In this document: piece after piece, positions 49,677-59,563 of the stretch
How the letters are laid out: each line of letters begins with the position of its first letter
Numbering within the stretch: position 1 is the stretch's first letter
From: an uncultured Collinsella sp.
GTDB lineage: Bacteria; Actinomycetota; Coriobacteriia; Coriobacteriales; Coriobacteriaceae
NCBI GenBank assembly: GCA_900541715.1
Contig: UQLI01000003.1
Location: 18,856 to 82,855 of the forward strand
DNA length: 64,000 nt
Direction: 5' to 3'
Position numbers and translations under genes: made by a program
Notes under the pieces: generated by a model
What the model was told of the DNA's origin: nothing
The model's database searches: none
Seen by the model: only the letters and a program-made list of their open reading frames with translations

Positions 49677-50444
49677 TCAGGGCTTGTCGTAGTAGTCAAC
49701 AAAGCGCTGGTCGGCAAGATAACCGTGGGCGAGGCCCAGGTACGCCTCGTCTTGGGGCTCGCATCCCCAGTTGAGAGCAATCCAGCGACGATGCATCGCG
49801 ACAAGCTTACGAGCCTCGTTGCTCTCTGGGTCGCCAATGCCCATGGCAATCGAGAGCTGGCCCAGAATAGCGCGTTCAAGTTCCTTCATGTCGTTCCATG
49901 TCTCGGGGTCCATGTCCAGCAACGCTTCGTTTGCTGCATCGATAGCCTCATCGCCGTAGCGCGCCCGCGCCTCGGCACCGTAGCGCGCCTCGTTTTCCTG
50001 CACGGTGCGCCAGCGCTCCAGTTGCGGCAGGACGGCGCCCATGAGCGAGACGGCTTCGTCGAGCGACATGCCGGTGTTTTGTGCCAGGCGCGGGGCACAA
50101 TCCTCAATCATTGCCTCCATGGTGGTGTCATAGGTGTACTTGCCGTGGTCGTAGCACCACTTGCAGTAATGATCGGTCGCGGTGCCCGTGGCATCGGTGC
50201 CGCAGTCGTCGGGCGTGAGTATCATGCCGCAGCTCTGGCAATAGTGCTCAGGCATTTCGAGCAGGTGGGACAGCGGTTCTCCGGTTACGGCGGCGATGAG
50301 CTTCATCATGTCGATGCCCGGTGTGACCTCGCCGCGCTCCCACCGGCTGATGGCCTGGCGTGTGACGAAGAGCTTAGCGGCAAGCTGCTCTTGGGTAAGG
50401 TGATGGGCGCGACGGACAGCAATGAGCTTTTCTGCAAAGGCCAT
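49677..50444 (-). CDS. XRE HTH - zinc ribbon - TipAS-like regulator
   Basis: This 255-residue protein joins three parts. Residues 1-60 are an XRE HTH (LIAVRRAHHLTQEQLAAKLF, TRQAISRWERG). Residues 80-115 are a zinc ribbon (YCQSCGMILTPDDCG, HYCKWCYDHGKYTY). Residues 130-250 are a TipAS-like helical domain (RYGDEAIDAANEALLD, ESNEARKLVAMHRRWIALNW). TipAS binds thiopeptide antibiotics in TipA, where it is joined to a MerR HTH; here the DNA-binding part is different. AAAGGAG precedes ATG 50444. A multidrug-sensing role is inferred. Confidence 0.8.
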   Translation of the reverse strand: MAFAEKLIAVRRAHHLTQEQLAAKLFVTRQAISRWERGEVTPGIDMMKLIAAVTGEPLSHLLEMPEHYCQSCGMILTPDDCGTDATGTATDHYCKWCYDHGKYTYDTTMEAMIEDCAPRLAQNTGMSLDEAVSLMGAVLPQLERWRTVQENEARYGAEARARYGDEAIDAANEALLDMDPETWNDMKELERAILGQLSIAMGIGDPESNEARKLVAMHRRWIALNWGCEPQDEAYLGLAHGYLADQRFVDYYDKP

Positions 50445-50585
50445 AGCGGCTCCTTTCTGCTGGTTGATGGCTTAAGCATACGCGGCGGCAGGCGCCCTTC
50501 CAAGCAACCGTTGGTTGCACGACGGGGGACCGCGGCGAAGAATTGCGCGCAACGCCCCATGCCTCTATGCCGTACAATGACCGGC

Positions 50586-51323
50586 ATGGAACCTATTGCA
50601 CACATACATACCGACCTGCCGCAGAAGTTCGGCATTCCGCGCAACAGCTTTTTGGCGCCTCATCTGCAGGGACGCATCGTTTTTGAGTCGGAATTTGCCT
50701 CCAATGCAGCGGTTGAGGGTCTGGACTCCTTCTCTCACCTGTGGCTGCTGTGGCGCTTCGAAAACGGAACGCCCGGCGGCACGGCTAAGGACATAGCCGC
50801 CGATGCCAAAACGCAGGACAGATCCGGTACCAACGCAAAATGGTCGAAGACCGTGCGTCCGCCGCGCTTGGGTGGAGCCGAGCGTGTGGGCGTCTTTGCC
50901 ACGCGCAGTCCGTTTCGCCCTAATCCCATCGGGCTCACCTGCGTCAAGCTTGATCGCGTGGAGCTTACCGACGATGGCCCCATCATCCATGTGTTGGGGG
51001 CCGACCTGCGCGATGGCACGCCCATCTACGATATCAAGCCTTACATTCCATTTGCCGACTGTCACCCGGATGCGACCGGCGGCTGGATTGAGGATGTTCC
51101 GTGGCAAGAGCTCGATGTTGAGTTTCCGCAAGCTCTGCAGGATATGGTCCCGCCCGCAAAGATTTCTGGCTTGGTCGAGGTTCTACGCCAAGATCCGCGC
51201 CGCGCGGGCAGCAAGCACGAGCCAAACCGCGTCTATCATCTGGCCTTCGCCGGACTCGACATATCTTTTACGGTCGATGAAACCCAGCTAACCGTAGTCG
51301 CCGTCAACGACGCACAAGACTAA
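50586..51323 (+). CDS. trmO: tRNA (N6-threonylcarbamoyladenosine37-N6)-methyltransferase
   Basis: This 245-residue protein starts MEPIAHIHTDLPQKFGIPRN. It has the family motifs FSHLWLLWRFE, VRPPRLGG, VFATRSPFRPNPIGLT, IDVKPY-like YDIKPYIPFAD, and a C-terminal HLAFAGLDISFTVD. It methylates t6A37 of some tRNAs using SAM. A TACAAT box ends about 7 bases before ATG 50586 and no ribosome site is visible, so the transcript is probably leaderless. It is divergent from the TipAS-type regulator. Confidence 0.92.
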   Translation: MEPIAHIHTDLPQKFGIPRNSFLAPHLQGRIVFESEFASNAAVEGLDSFSHLWLLWRFENGTPGGTAKDIAADAKTQDRSGTNAKWSKTVRPPRLGGAERVGVFATRSPFRPNPIGLTCVKLDRVELTDDGPIIHVLGADLRDGTPIYDIKPYIPFADCHPDATGGWIEDVPWQELDVEFPQALQDMVPPAKISGLVEVLRQDPRRAGSKHEPNRVYHLAFAGLDISFTVDETQLTVVAVNDAQD

Positions 51324-51435
51324 CCAGCCATTCGTCCGCACCCGTCAAATTAAGCGCCAAACTCCGCGCCAAAACCGCCCACGCTGGTGGACAATAACGC
51401 CTACCAAAACAACCCGCTTTGCATGGGAGCTCAGC

Positions 51436-52650
51436 ATGAAATACGACTTTACTTCGCTTATCGACCGCCACGGCATGGACGCCATCGCCGTTGACTCCTG
51501 GGGCGAGATTCCCGACATGGCTCCGAACGCACCCGACGAGGGCTTCGACCGCATCCCCATGTGGGTGGCGGACATGAACTTCGCCACGGTGCCCACGGTC
51601 CAGGAGCACATTATTCAGCGCGCCCAGCATCCCATGTTTGGCTACTTTAACCCGCGTCCCGAGTACTTTGACCGCATCATCGAATGGCAGAGGCGCCGCA
51701 ACGGCGTTGAGGGCTTGGCGCCTGAGCATATCGGCTACGAAAACGGCGTGCTGGGCGGTGTCGTGTCGACGTTGCGCGCGTATGTCCAGCCAGGCGATGC
51801 GGTACTGGTCCATAGCCCCACCTACATCGGTTTTACCAAGTCCATCGAAGCCGCGGGCTATCGCATTGTCCACAGCCCGCTTAAGCTCGACGATCAAGGC
51901 GTGTGGCGTATGGACTTTGAGGACATGGAGCGCAAGCTCGCCCAAAACCACATTCATGCCGCGGTGTTCTGCTCGCCGCACAATCCCTGCGGCCGCGTAT
52001 GGGAGCGCGACGAGATCGAGCGCGCTATGGACATTTATCGCCAGCACGATTGCGTGGTGATCTCGGACGAGATTTGGTCCGATATCATCCTGCCGGGGCA
52101 CAAGCATATCCCGACGCAGTCGGTGAGCGAGGACGCCCGCATGCGCACGGTTGCCCTCTATGCGCCCAGCAAGACGTTCAACCTGGCGGGCCTGGTCGGC
52201 AGCTACCACATTGTCTACAACGAGACGCTGCGCGACCGCGTGTGCGCCGTGTCCAACAAGACTCACTACAACGAGATGAATGTCCTCTCCATGCATGCGC
52301 TTATCGGTGCCTACCAGCCGCAGGGCTACGAGTGGGTGGACGAGCTCAACCAGGTGCTTGCCAGCAATATCGAGTACTTCTGCGATTACGTGGACGAGCA
52401 TTTTGAGGGCGTGTCCTATTCGCGTCCGCAGGGCACGTACATGGTGTTTCTGGACTGCACCGAGTGGTGCCGCGAGCATGGCCGCGATATTCAGTGGTTG
52501 CTCGACGAGGGGGCGCGCGTGGGCGTGGGGTATCAGGACGGCCGCCCGTTCCACGGGCCCTGCCACATTCGCGTGAATTTGGCGCTGCCGCTTTCGCGCG
52601 TAAGGGAAGCGTGCGACCGCTTGGACCGCTACGTTTTTAATGCACGGTAA
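51436..52650 (+). CDS. patB: MalY/PatB family cystathionine beta-lyase-like aminotransferase
   Basis: This 404-residue PLP enzyme starts MKYDFTSLIDRHGMDAI. It has PMWVADMNFATVP, FCSPHNPCGRVW, VISDEIWSDI and the PLP-binding Lys in YAPSKTFNLAGLVGS, then INLAL-like VNLALP near the end. Such enzymes split C-S bonds of cystathionine or cysteine, releasing sulfide or thiols. ATG 51436 follows GGGAG. Confidence 0.93.
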   Translation: MKYDFTSLIDRHGMDAIAVDSWGEIPDMAPNAPDEGFDRIPMWVADMNFATVPTVQEHIIQRAQHPMFGYFNPRPEYFDRIIEWQRRRNGVEGLAPEHIGYENGVLGGVVSTLRAYVQPGDAVLVHSPTYIGFTKSIEAAGYRIVHSPLKLDDQGVWRMDFEDMERKLAQNHIHAAVFCSPHNPCGRVWERDEIERAMDIYRQHDCVVISDEIWSDIILPGHKHIPTQSVSEDARMRTVALYAPSKTFNLAGLVGSYHIVYNETLRDRVCAVSNKTHYNEMNVLSMHALIGAYQPQGYEWVDELNQVLASNIEYFCDYVDEHFEGVSYSRPQGTYMVFLDCTEWCREHGRDIQWLLDEGARVGVGYQDGRPFHGPCHIRVNLALPLSRVREACDRLDRYVFNAR

Positions 52651-52660
52651 GTGAGCACTG

Positions 52661-52702
52661 CATGCGGGGCCTTCTGCCAAGCCGGCTGGAAGGTCCCGCA
52701 TG
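52661..52702. terminator. hairpin between convergent patB and PNPOx-like genes
   Basis: CATGCGGGGCCTTC (52661-52674) pairs with GAAGGTCCCGCATG (52689-52702) with one G-T pair. It lies just after patB; T runs are weak. Confidence 0.65.
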
Positions 52703-52745
52703 GTAAAACGTCTGTAACCATTGGGCGCAGACCTGCTGCGGAGGT

Positions 52746-53225
52746 TTATTTTTCTTGAATCTGCTTGCCGCAAAGATGCTCAATCGTAATCTCGTAGAGC
52801 TGGACGCCCTTAATGTCCTTGGCGATTTCCTCTTCGACTTCTTCGGCAGAAGGGTAGTACTTAAGCGCGAGCTGGCGAACTTTATCCTCGATAAACGCGG
52901 GGGTGTCATTCGCCAGGCGACAACGGCCAAAGACTACGGTACTCATAACGTAGGGAGCCCAGTCACCGTCCTTGTACCACTCGTTGCCGTAAACGGTAAA
53001 GCAGACCTTGTCATCGCGCTTGAGTGCGTCGACCTTGTGGCCAGCCTTGGCGCCATGGAAATAAATCTTGTCGTGCTCGGCGTCAAAGAAGTAGTTGACG
53101 GGAATGGCGTACGGGTAGCCATCGTCGCCGTTGACGGCAAAGACGCCGCGCTTGCAGGCAGCGAGCAGTTCGCGCGCTTCCTCGTCAGTGATGGCGCGTT
53201 TCTTTCGACGTAAGGGCCTAAACAT
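52746..53225 (-). CDS. pyridoxamine 5'-phosphate oxidase-like flavin-binding protein
   Basis: This 159-residue protein has the split-barrel pattern ITDEEARELLAACKRGVFAV, GYPYAIPVNYFF, KIYFHGAKAGHKVDAL, KVCFTVYG. It fits the nitroreductase-resistance/PNPOx-like group that binds FMN or heme. I start at ATG 53225; an earlier in-frame Met lacks a ribosome site. Enzyme substrate cannot be named. Confidence 0.88.
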   Translation of the reverse strand: MFRPLRRKKRAITDEEARELLAACKRGVFAVNGDDGYPYAIPVNYFFDAEHDKIYFHGAKAGHKVDALKRDDKVCFTVYGNEWYKDGDWAPYVMSTVVFGRCRLANDTPAFIEDKVRQLALKYYPSAEEVEEEIAKDIKGVQLYEITIEHLCGKQIQEK

Positions 53226-53267
53226 CGTTGGTTTCCTTTCTGGTCGTGCGTGGTGGTTGAGCACAAA

Positions 53268-56078
53268 CTATAGCGAAACGGATCCGTTTTTCTTGATGCG
53301 GGCGAGTATGTTTTTGAGCTTGTTAAAGTCGAGCGGTTTGGACAGATGGGCGTTCATGCCGGCATCGTGTGCCGCCTTGGCGTCCTCGGCAAAGGCGTTG
53401 GCGGTGAGCGCGATGATGGGGATATCGGCTGCATCGACCTTCTCGCTCAGACGAATCGCGCGGGTTGCCTCATAGCCGTCCATGCCCGGCATCATGATGT
53501 CCATCAGAATCGCATCGAAGCTGCCGGCGGGATGTGACAGGTACAGATCGACGACTTCGTTGCCATTGGCGGCGCAGGTGACCACGACGCCCTCGGATTC
53601 TAGCAGCGTCTGGGCAATCTCGGCATTCAATTCGTTGTCTTCGGCGAGCAACACGTTCATGTCGGCGAGCGAGCAGTCGAGCACCCTCTCGACCGTATCT
53701 GCCCGCGCCTGAGGGTTCTTGTCGATATCGAGCGGAATCTGGACGTTGAACGTACTCCCCACGCCAACCTCACTCGAAATCTCAATCGTACCGCCCATCA
53801 GTTCAATAAGCGACTTGACGATTGGCATGCCCATGCCGGTTCCTTGGAACTTGCTGCGCGCATCGTCACCTTCTTGGGCAAACGGCTCATAGATATGCTA
53901 TAAAAACTTGGGAGTCATGCCAATGCCGGTATCCGAAACGCTAAAGCAAAAGAGCGCGCGCCCGTTATCGAGTGGCTTGGTCTTTGAGCTAAAGGTGACG
54001 GAGCCGCCGTGCTTGTTGTACTTAATGCTGTTGTCTAATAGGTTGATCATGATCTGTCGGATATGGGTGGGACTGCCGATCATGTATGGCCCCGTGGCGT
54101 ACGGCAGACTATTGTCCTGCATGGTGATGCCGTTACTGGACGCGCGGAGCTTGCACAGCACCAGCGTATTATCACAGAGCTCTTTGAGGTTAAAAGGCGT
54201 ATGCTCCAGTGTTAGCTTGCGGTCTTCGATTTTGCCCATCTCGAGGATGTCGTTGATCAGCGAGAGCAGGTGATTGGCGGCAACGCGCGCCTTGGCACGG
54301 CTCTCGCGGGCGACCTGGATATCGCCTTCCTTCAATTCCTCGATCTCGATAAGGCCCAGGATACCGTTGAGCGGCGTTCGGATGTCGTGGCTCATGCGCG
54401 TGAGGAATGCCGTCTTAGCGGCGTTGGCAGCATCGGCTTTTTTGCGCTCGGTTCGAGCGCGCACGAGCGCCCAGATGAGCAGGACGATGCCGACCGACAA
54501 CATACCGATGAGGGTAGCTGCAATGGCGGTGCGGTTGCGATAAAGGAATTGAAGCGTGTTGGATTCCTGGGCCGTGTACGACGTGGAGGAGAAATTGCTT
54601 GCGGAGAGCGATTCTCCGGCATTGATGATGCCCTTGTTGATGATTCCCAGCAGCTCGGGCTTTCCGCGCGAAATCCAGCACGAGAGCTCACAGGTGTCAG
54701 GGAGCTCGACCGTCTCGCAGTCCTCGAGATCGTAACGGTCACCGATGGTTTTTACGCGTGAACTGGGAGCGACGATGCAGTGCGCCGTTCCCTTCCTGAG
54801 GGCGTCGAACGCTTCATCGTCGGATTGGTATTCGGTTACGGTCGCTGTGGGGAACAGGCTTTCAAGTGCATTTTTGTTGACAAACGATGATTTGGTACAG
54901 GCGATGTTCTGAAGGTCTTTGTTCAGGTTGCTGCCGGTGTAGATGGCGGTGAGGGATATGGTCCCCAACGATATCGACTGCACAACGCCTGTTTGCTCGG
55001 CAAACCAGTAATCTCGGTATACCGGCAGCGCAACGTCTATGCTTCCCTTTGACAGGGCCTTTGACATCATCTTGTAGCTATCAAAGGCGACGGTTTTGAC
55101 CGTAATGCCAAATTTATCGTGTAGCGTCGTCGCAAGCGAGGCGAGCGACCCTTCCATTTCGCCGTCGTCATTTTGCGTGCAGTAGGGGAGTTTGTTTTTA
55201 AGATAGCCGATCGTGATGGTGTTGTCGTTTGCTTTGAGCCAGGAGCGCTCGGGGCCGGTGAGCGATGATGAGCCGCTGTTTTGGGCCGAGTAATTCGCCT
55301 TGACCTCGTCGTTATAACGTGGGTTGACGCGGGCGATTGCCGTCATGGCGGCATTGATATCGTTCATCAGGTCGGGGCGGCTTTTGGGGACGGCAAAATA
55401 GTAGTCACTCGAGCCAACGTAGAACATGGGCGACGCATCGGGTGACGAGATGGTGTCGTTCATGATGACGGCGTCGACTTCGTCGTTTGCGAGTGCGTCA
55501 AAGAGCATGGAGCCTCCGTCATACTCCCTGTATGTGCAGGTGATTCCTTCGTTGGCGAGCCACTGCTGGCCAACGAAGGTTTGCATAACACCGGAGTTGC
55601 AACCGATGGTAAGGCCCTGGAGCGCTTGGAGGTCACCCTTGGCCAGGTCGTCGCGATCGGGCTTGGCGTAGATGTAGTAGCGCTCGGTGCCCTCGGGGTT
55701 CGAGGAAAAGAGCAGCTTTTGGGTGCGTTCCTCGGAGTAGGAGATGTTGGGCATGAGGTCGATTTCGCCTGCCTCGAGCATGTCCATAAGCTCGGTGAAG
55801 GTGCCGGAGACGTATTCGTACCGCCAGCCGGGCGTGTAGTACGACAGGGTCTGGAGGTACTCGTAACCCCATCCCGATAGACGCTCGCCGGGGGTGCCGT
55901 CCTGGAAGCCCTCGTTGTTGACGAGCCAACCAACGCGGACCGTCTTGACTGGCTGGCTAGAGTCAGCGGCAAAAGCCTGGACAGGCGCGATAGAACTCAG
56001 CACGGCAAGCGCGGCGAGCACAATGGCCAGAGCGCGACATATAACTGAACGAAGGACAGTGGCAGCTCTCACATGCAA
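53268..56078 (-). pseudogene. hybrid sensor histidine kinase with in-frame stop
   Basis: One frame of 936 codons is interrupted by TAG at 53898-53900. Parts in order: signal helix, two SBP_bac_3-like solute-binding domains (VRVGWLVNNEGFQDGTPGE and ITIGYLKNKLPYC), a membrane helix, HisKA with MSHDIRTPLNGILG, HATPase with INLLDNSIKYNKHG and SDTGIGMTPKFL, then the stop. It resumes HIYEPFAQEGDD, GTGMGMPIVKSL and a receiver (LLAEDNELNAEI, LMDIMMPGMDGYE, KPLDF). The stop replaces a Glu codon conserved in the family (FLEHIYEPFAQE), a single G-to-T change. As read, the kinase loses the end of its ATPase domain and its receiver. Start is TTG 56078 or GTG 56072. Confidence 0.85.
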
Positions 56079-56141
56079 TCCTAACGAATCGAGACATTAC
56101 CGCATAAGGATACCAGCCCAGCCTGCCCAGGCGGCAGCTGG

Positions 56142-56226
56142 TAGTCATTGGGGACGTTCTTAAACGACTAGTCATTGGGGACGTTCTTGTTTGACTAGTC
56201 ATTTAAGAACGTCCCCAATGACTAGT
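56142..56226. repeat. dispersed palindrome family 2, copy 2 (three arms)
   Basis: AGTCATTGGGGACGTTCTT occurs twice in tandem and once inverted (to 56226). It is related to the 49156 element. It lies between the sensor kinase and the divergent ion channel gene. Confidence 0.8.
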
Positions 56227-56295
56227 TTCGTTTGCGGGAGAGGCGTGGGACAATACCGAGCGAATGTGATTGGACGTCTGAGAAAAGGGGTCGCG

Positions 56296-56721
56296 ATGAA
56301 AAAGCTCAGGACGCTTGCTGATGTTTTGCGCCAGGCCGGTTTCGTGCGTATCACGGGCCTGTTCCTCATCTTCTATCTGCTGTGCTCGACGGCCGTCTGG
56401 TTGTCCGAGCCCACGACCCTTACGTTTGGCGATGGTCTCTGGTTTAGCTTTGAGACGGTCTCGACCATCGGCTTTGGCGATATCCCGGCCGAAACGCCGG
56501 TCGCCCGCGCGATTACCGTTGTCCTGAGCGTTATCAGCATCTTCTACATTGCCATGCTCACGGGCGTGGCGGTGAACTACTGCAATACGCTCATCAAGAT
56601 GCGCCAAAAGGACACCATGGCGCGCTTTATGGACGATCTGGAGCATTTGGAAGAGCTCGATCGCGACGAGCTCGCCGATCTTTCGCGTCGTGTGCGCGAG
56701 TATCGTCGACGCCAGCGCTAG
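56296..56721 (+). CDS. two-helix potassium channel-like protein
   Basis: This 141-residue protein has two membrane helices (GLFLIFYLLCSTAVWL and ITVVLSVISIFYIAMLTGV). Between them a pore loop holds TIGFGDIP, the potassium selectivity filter. It has a basic N terminus and an acidic-basic coiled tail. This is the KcsA-like minimal fold. ATG 56296 with AAAAGGGG upstream. It is followed by a LOG-family gene 36 bases on. Confidence 0.87.
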   Translation: MKKLRTLADVLRQAGFVRITGLFLIFYLLCSTAVWLSEPTTLTFGDGLWFSFETVSTIGFGDIPAETPVARAITVVLSVISIFYIAMLTGVAVNYCNTLIKMRQKDTMARFMDDLEHLEELDRDELADLSRRVREYRRRQR

Positions 56722-56757
56722 AACGGGCGCTGCGCGTCATGACGAGGGGGACTGAAT

Positions 56758-57291
56758 ATGAATATCACGGTATACCTGGGCGCCAGCGTTGGTAACGACC
56801 CAGCATTTCTGCCTGCGGTGCAAGAGCTGGGCAACTGGATTGGCTCCAACGGGCACGCGCTGGTATACGGCGGGTCCAAATCGGGCCTGATGGGCGCGCT
56901 CGCCGATAGCGTACTCGAGGCAGGTGGACACGTGACGGGTGTTGAGCCGAGCTTTTTTATAGAGGCCGAGTTTCAGCACGACGGCATCGATGACCTCATC
57001 GTGACGAGCGATATGGCCGAGCGTAAGGACAAGATGATCGAGCTCGGTGATGCGTTCATCGCATTTCCGGGCGGCACGGGCACGCTCGAGGAGATTGCCG
57101 AGGTCATGTCCGCGGTGTCGTTGGGGCACCTGAGTGCTCCGTGCATCCTGTATAACCTTGACGGTTACTACAACGACCTCAAGGCGCTGCTCGGGCACAT
57201 GATTGATAAGGGGCTTTCGAGCCCGAGGCGCCAGCAAGGCATCTACTTTGCCGACGATTTGCGCGAGATTGTCTCGATTATCAACGGATAA
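56758..57291 (+). CDS. LOG family (TIGR00730) Rossmann-fold protein
   Basis: This 177-residue protein has LVYGGSKSGLMGALADSVLE, ERKDKMIELGDAFIAFPGG and GTGTLEE. PGGxGTxxE is the LOG signature; such proteins remove ribose 5-phosphate from modified or plain nucleoside monophosphates. ATG 56758 starts MNITVYLGAS after GAGGGGG. It may be co-transcribed with the channel gene upstream. Confidence 0.9.
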   Translation: MNITVYLGASVGNDPAFLPAVQELGNWIGSNGHALVYGGSKSGLMGALADSVLEAGGHVTGVEPSFFIEAEFQHDGIDDLIVTSDMAERKDKMIELGDAFIAFPGGTGTLEEIAEVMSAVSLGHLSAPCILYNLDGYYNDLKALLGHMIDKGLSSPRRQQGIYFADDLREIVSIING

Positions 57292-57416
57292 GTCTTGAGC
57301 CTGCCCCACTATGACTCCCAATGGTGCCGTTTGTGGCGCAGATGGTTGGCTTGTCTGGGCAACGCTCGCTCTACAATAAAACGTAATTATGTCGACTTTG
57401 ACCGCGGGAGGACCCG

Positions 57417-58721
57417 ATGGACAACCTTGCCAAACCCACAAACCGCGCGCTGTTTTTAGTTAGCGTTGCCGTGACCGGTGCGTTCGCAGGTGCCGCGGTC
57501 TGGCTGTTCTTTTTTGCGATGGAGCACGGTATCGACTATCTGTGGACCGAGATCCCCCACATGCTGGGCGCGGCGTCGCCCGAACTCGCCAGCGGCCCGT
57601 TTGGCTTTTTGCCGTACCCGTTTTTCGTCTGCCTGCTGGGCGGCCTGTTAATCGGTCTGTACGAAAAGATGACAGGCACCAAGACCGATGACCTCAACCA
57701 GGTGATGGCTAAGGTTAAGCAAGACGGGCGCTACCCGTACGACAAACTGGGCAAGCTTTCGCTCGCGGCATTGCTGCCGCTGCTGTTTGGCGGAAGCATT
57801 GGACCGGAGGCCGGCCTGACCGGCGTTATCGCTGGTCTGTGCAGCTGGGTCGGCGACCGCATGCGTCGCTTTGGCGCCGAGTTTAGGGAGCTTACGCTGC
57901 TGGGTACCCAGGCTGCCCTGACGGCGCTCTTTACCGCGCCCGTCTTTGGCTTTGTGGCACCGCTTGCCGGTAGCGCCGATGGCCAGGGCGAAGACGCCGA
58001 CGATGAGTCCGCGTCCGGCGAGATCACCATCAAGTTGCCCAAGGCGCAAAAGACGGTGGTCTACGGCATCGCGATTGCCGGCGGTCTGGGCACCTACCTG
58101 CTGCTTGGCCAGCTTGTGGGCGGCGGCATGGGCATGCCCAGGTTCGAGTCCGCCGAGGTGGGCAATCTGGAACTTGTCTGGCTCATTCCGCTGGCGTTGG
58201 TCGGCACCGTATGCGGTTGGCTGTACTTTGTCTCCGAGCATGCGAGCGAGGCACTGTCACATGCAATAGGGGAGCGTCCTGTCGTCAAGGCCATGCTAGC
58301 CGGTTTGGCGCTTGCTATCTGCGGCACGGTCCTGCCCTACACCATGTTTGCTGGCGAGACCCAGGCCGACGTGCTCATGGAAACCTATCTGACCATTCCT
58401 GCCGGCGTGCTTATCGCGACCGGTCTTGTTAAGGCCATGCTGACGCCCGCCCTCATCAGCCTTGGCTGGCGCGGCGGCCACTTCTTCCCGGTTATCTTCT
58501 CGGGCGTAAGCCTGGGCTATGGCCTTGCCATCCTCACCGGCGCAGATCCGGTCTTTTGCGTCGCCGTCTGCACGGCATCGACGATGGGCGCCGTCATGCG
58601 CCAGCCCGTCATGGTCGTGGGCCTGCTGCTCATGTGCTTCCCGCTCAAGGGCATCGTCTGCATGATCATTGCCGCAGCCATCGCCGCCGGCATTCCACTG
58701 CCCAAGCCGCTGCGCAAATAG
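57417..58721 (+). CDS. ClC-type chloride channel or antiporter
   Basis: This 434-residue membrane protein has the ClC motif GGSIGPEAGLTGVI (GxGPExG) and GWRGGHFFPVIFSG. The first gating Glu is present. A charged loop (about 180-200) interrupts the middle, longer than in E. coli ClC. It moves chloride or fluoride across the membrane. ATG 57417 follows GGGAGG. Confidence 0.87.
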   Translation: MDNLAKPTNRALFLVSVAVTGAFAGAAVWLFFFAMEHGIDYLWTEIPHMLGAASPELASGPFGFLPYPFFVCLLGGLLIGLYEKMTGTKTDDLNQVMAKVKQDGRYPYDKLGKLSLAALLPLLFGGSIGPEAGLTGVIAGLCSWVGDRMRRFGAEFRELTLLGTQAALTALFTAPVFGFVAPLAGSADGQGEDADDESASGEITIKLPKAQKTVVYGIAIAGGLGTYLLLGQLVGGGMGMPRFESAEVGNLELVWLIPLALVGTVCGWLYFVSEHASEALSHAIGERPVVKAMLAGLALAICGTVLPYTMFAGETQADVLMETYLTIPAGVLIATGLVKAMLTPALISLGWRGGHFFPVIFSGVSLGYGLAILTGADPVFCVAVCTASTMGAVMRQPVMVVGLLLMCFPLKGIVCMIIAAAIAAGIPLPKPLRK

Positions 58722-58756
58722 CGCGGTTAATCGCGAGTCAACTCCAGGGGTACGAG

Positions 58757-59548
58757 ATGATCCTGTACTTTAGCGCGACAGGGAACAGCGAGCATGTGGC
58801 GCGTCGCATTGCGGCGGCGACGGACGACAGGGTTATGTCGATTGAGCGTTTTGATGCCGAGGCCTTTCGCCTTGCCTTGGCGGAAGGTCCCCGCCAACTG
58901 GGATTTGTTGCTCCGGTGTATGCCTGGGGTCTGCCGACACCGATGATCGAGTTTTTGAAGACTGCCGACCTGTCGATTGTTGCAAGTACAAAGGGCGGCG
59001 AGCGCCCCTATACGTTCTATGTTTCGACGTACGGTTCGACGACCGGCCAATCGGCCAAGTTTGCCCGCGATCTGCTACACGAGCGTGGGCTCGAGTTAGA
59101 TGCGGCGATGAGCGTCAAGATGCCCGATACCTGGACGCCTGTTTTCGACCTGTCTGACCCTCAAAAGGTTGAGGGTATCAATAGAGCTGCCGAGGCGCAG
59201 ATTGATGCCGTGATCGAGGCGGTGCGGGCACGCCGCACGGGCAACATGATGCGCCATCGCGTGCCTTTGTTTGCATCGTGCGCGTATCACGCAATTGGGC
59301 TGCCGCGCATGCAACAGACGAGCAAGTTTGCCGTCGATGCCGATCGCTGCATCGGCTGCGGCCTGTGTGCCAAGCGCTGCCCCATGGCGGCGATTGAGAT
59401 GCGCGACGGCCTTCCCGTCTGGACAAAGCCGGAGTGCGCCGCCTGCCTTCGTTGCCTGCACTGTTGTCCCAAATTTGCCATCTCGCACGGTAAGCGCACG
59501 GCATCCCACGGTCAGTACAGGCATCCCAAGCCAGGTGTGAGGATGTAG
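58757..59548 (+). CDS. EFR1-type ferredoxin (flavodoxin fold plus two 4Fe-4S)
   Basis: This 263-residue protein starts MILYFSATGNSEHVARRIA, an FMN-binding flavodoxin-like start. GFVAPVYAWGLPTPM and FYVSTYGSTTG follow, then two clusters, CIGCGLCAKRCPM and CAACLRCLHCCPKFA. It is a cytoplasmic electron carrier of the EFR1 group. ATG 58757 after AGGGG. It lies 35 bases past the ClC gene. Confidence 0.88.
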   Translation: MILYFSATGNSEHVARRIAAATDDRVMSIERFDAEAFRLALAEGPRQLGFVAPVYAWGLPTPMIEFLKTADLSIVASTKGGERPYTFYVSTYGSTTGQSAKFARDLLHERGLELDAAMSVKMPDTWTPVFDLSDPQKVEGINRAAEAQIDAVIEAVRARRTGNMMRHRVPLFASCAYHAIGLPRMQQTSKFAVDADRCIGCGLCAKRCPMAAIEMRDGLPVWTKPECAACLRCLHCCPKFAISHGKRTASHGQYRHPKPGVRM

Positions 59549-59563
59549 CGGCTGCTGGCCGCG

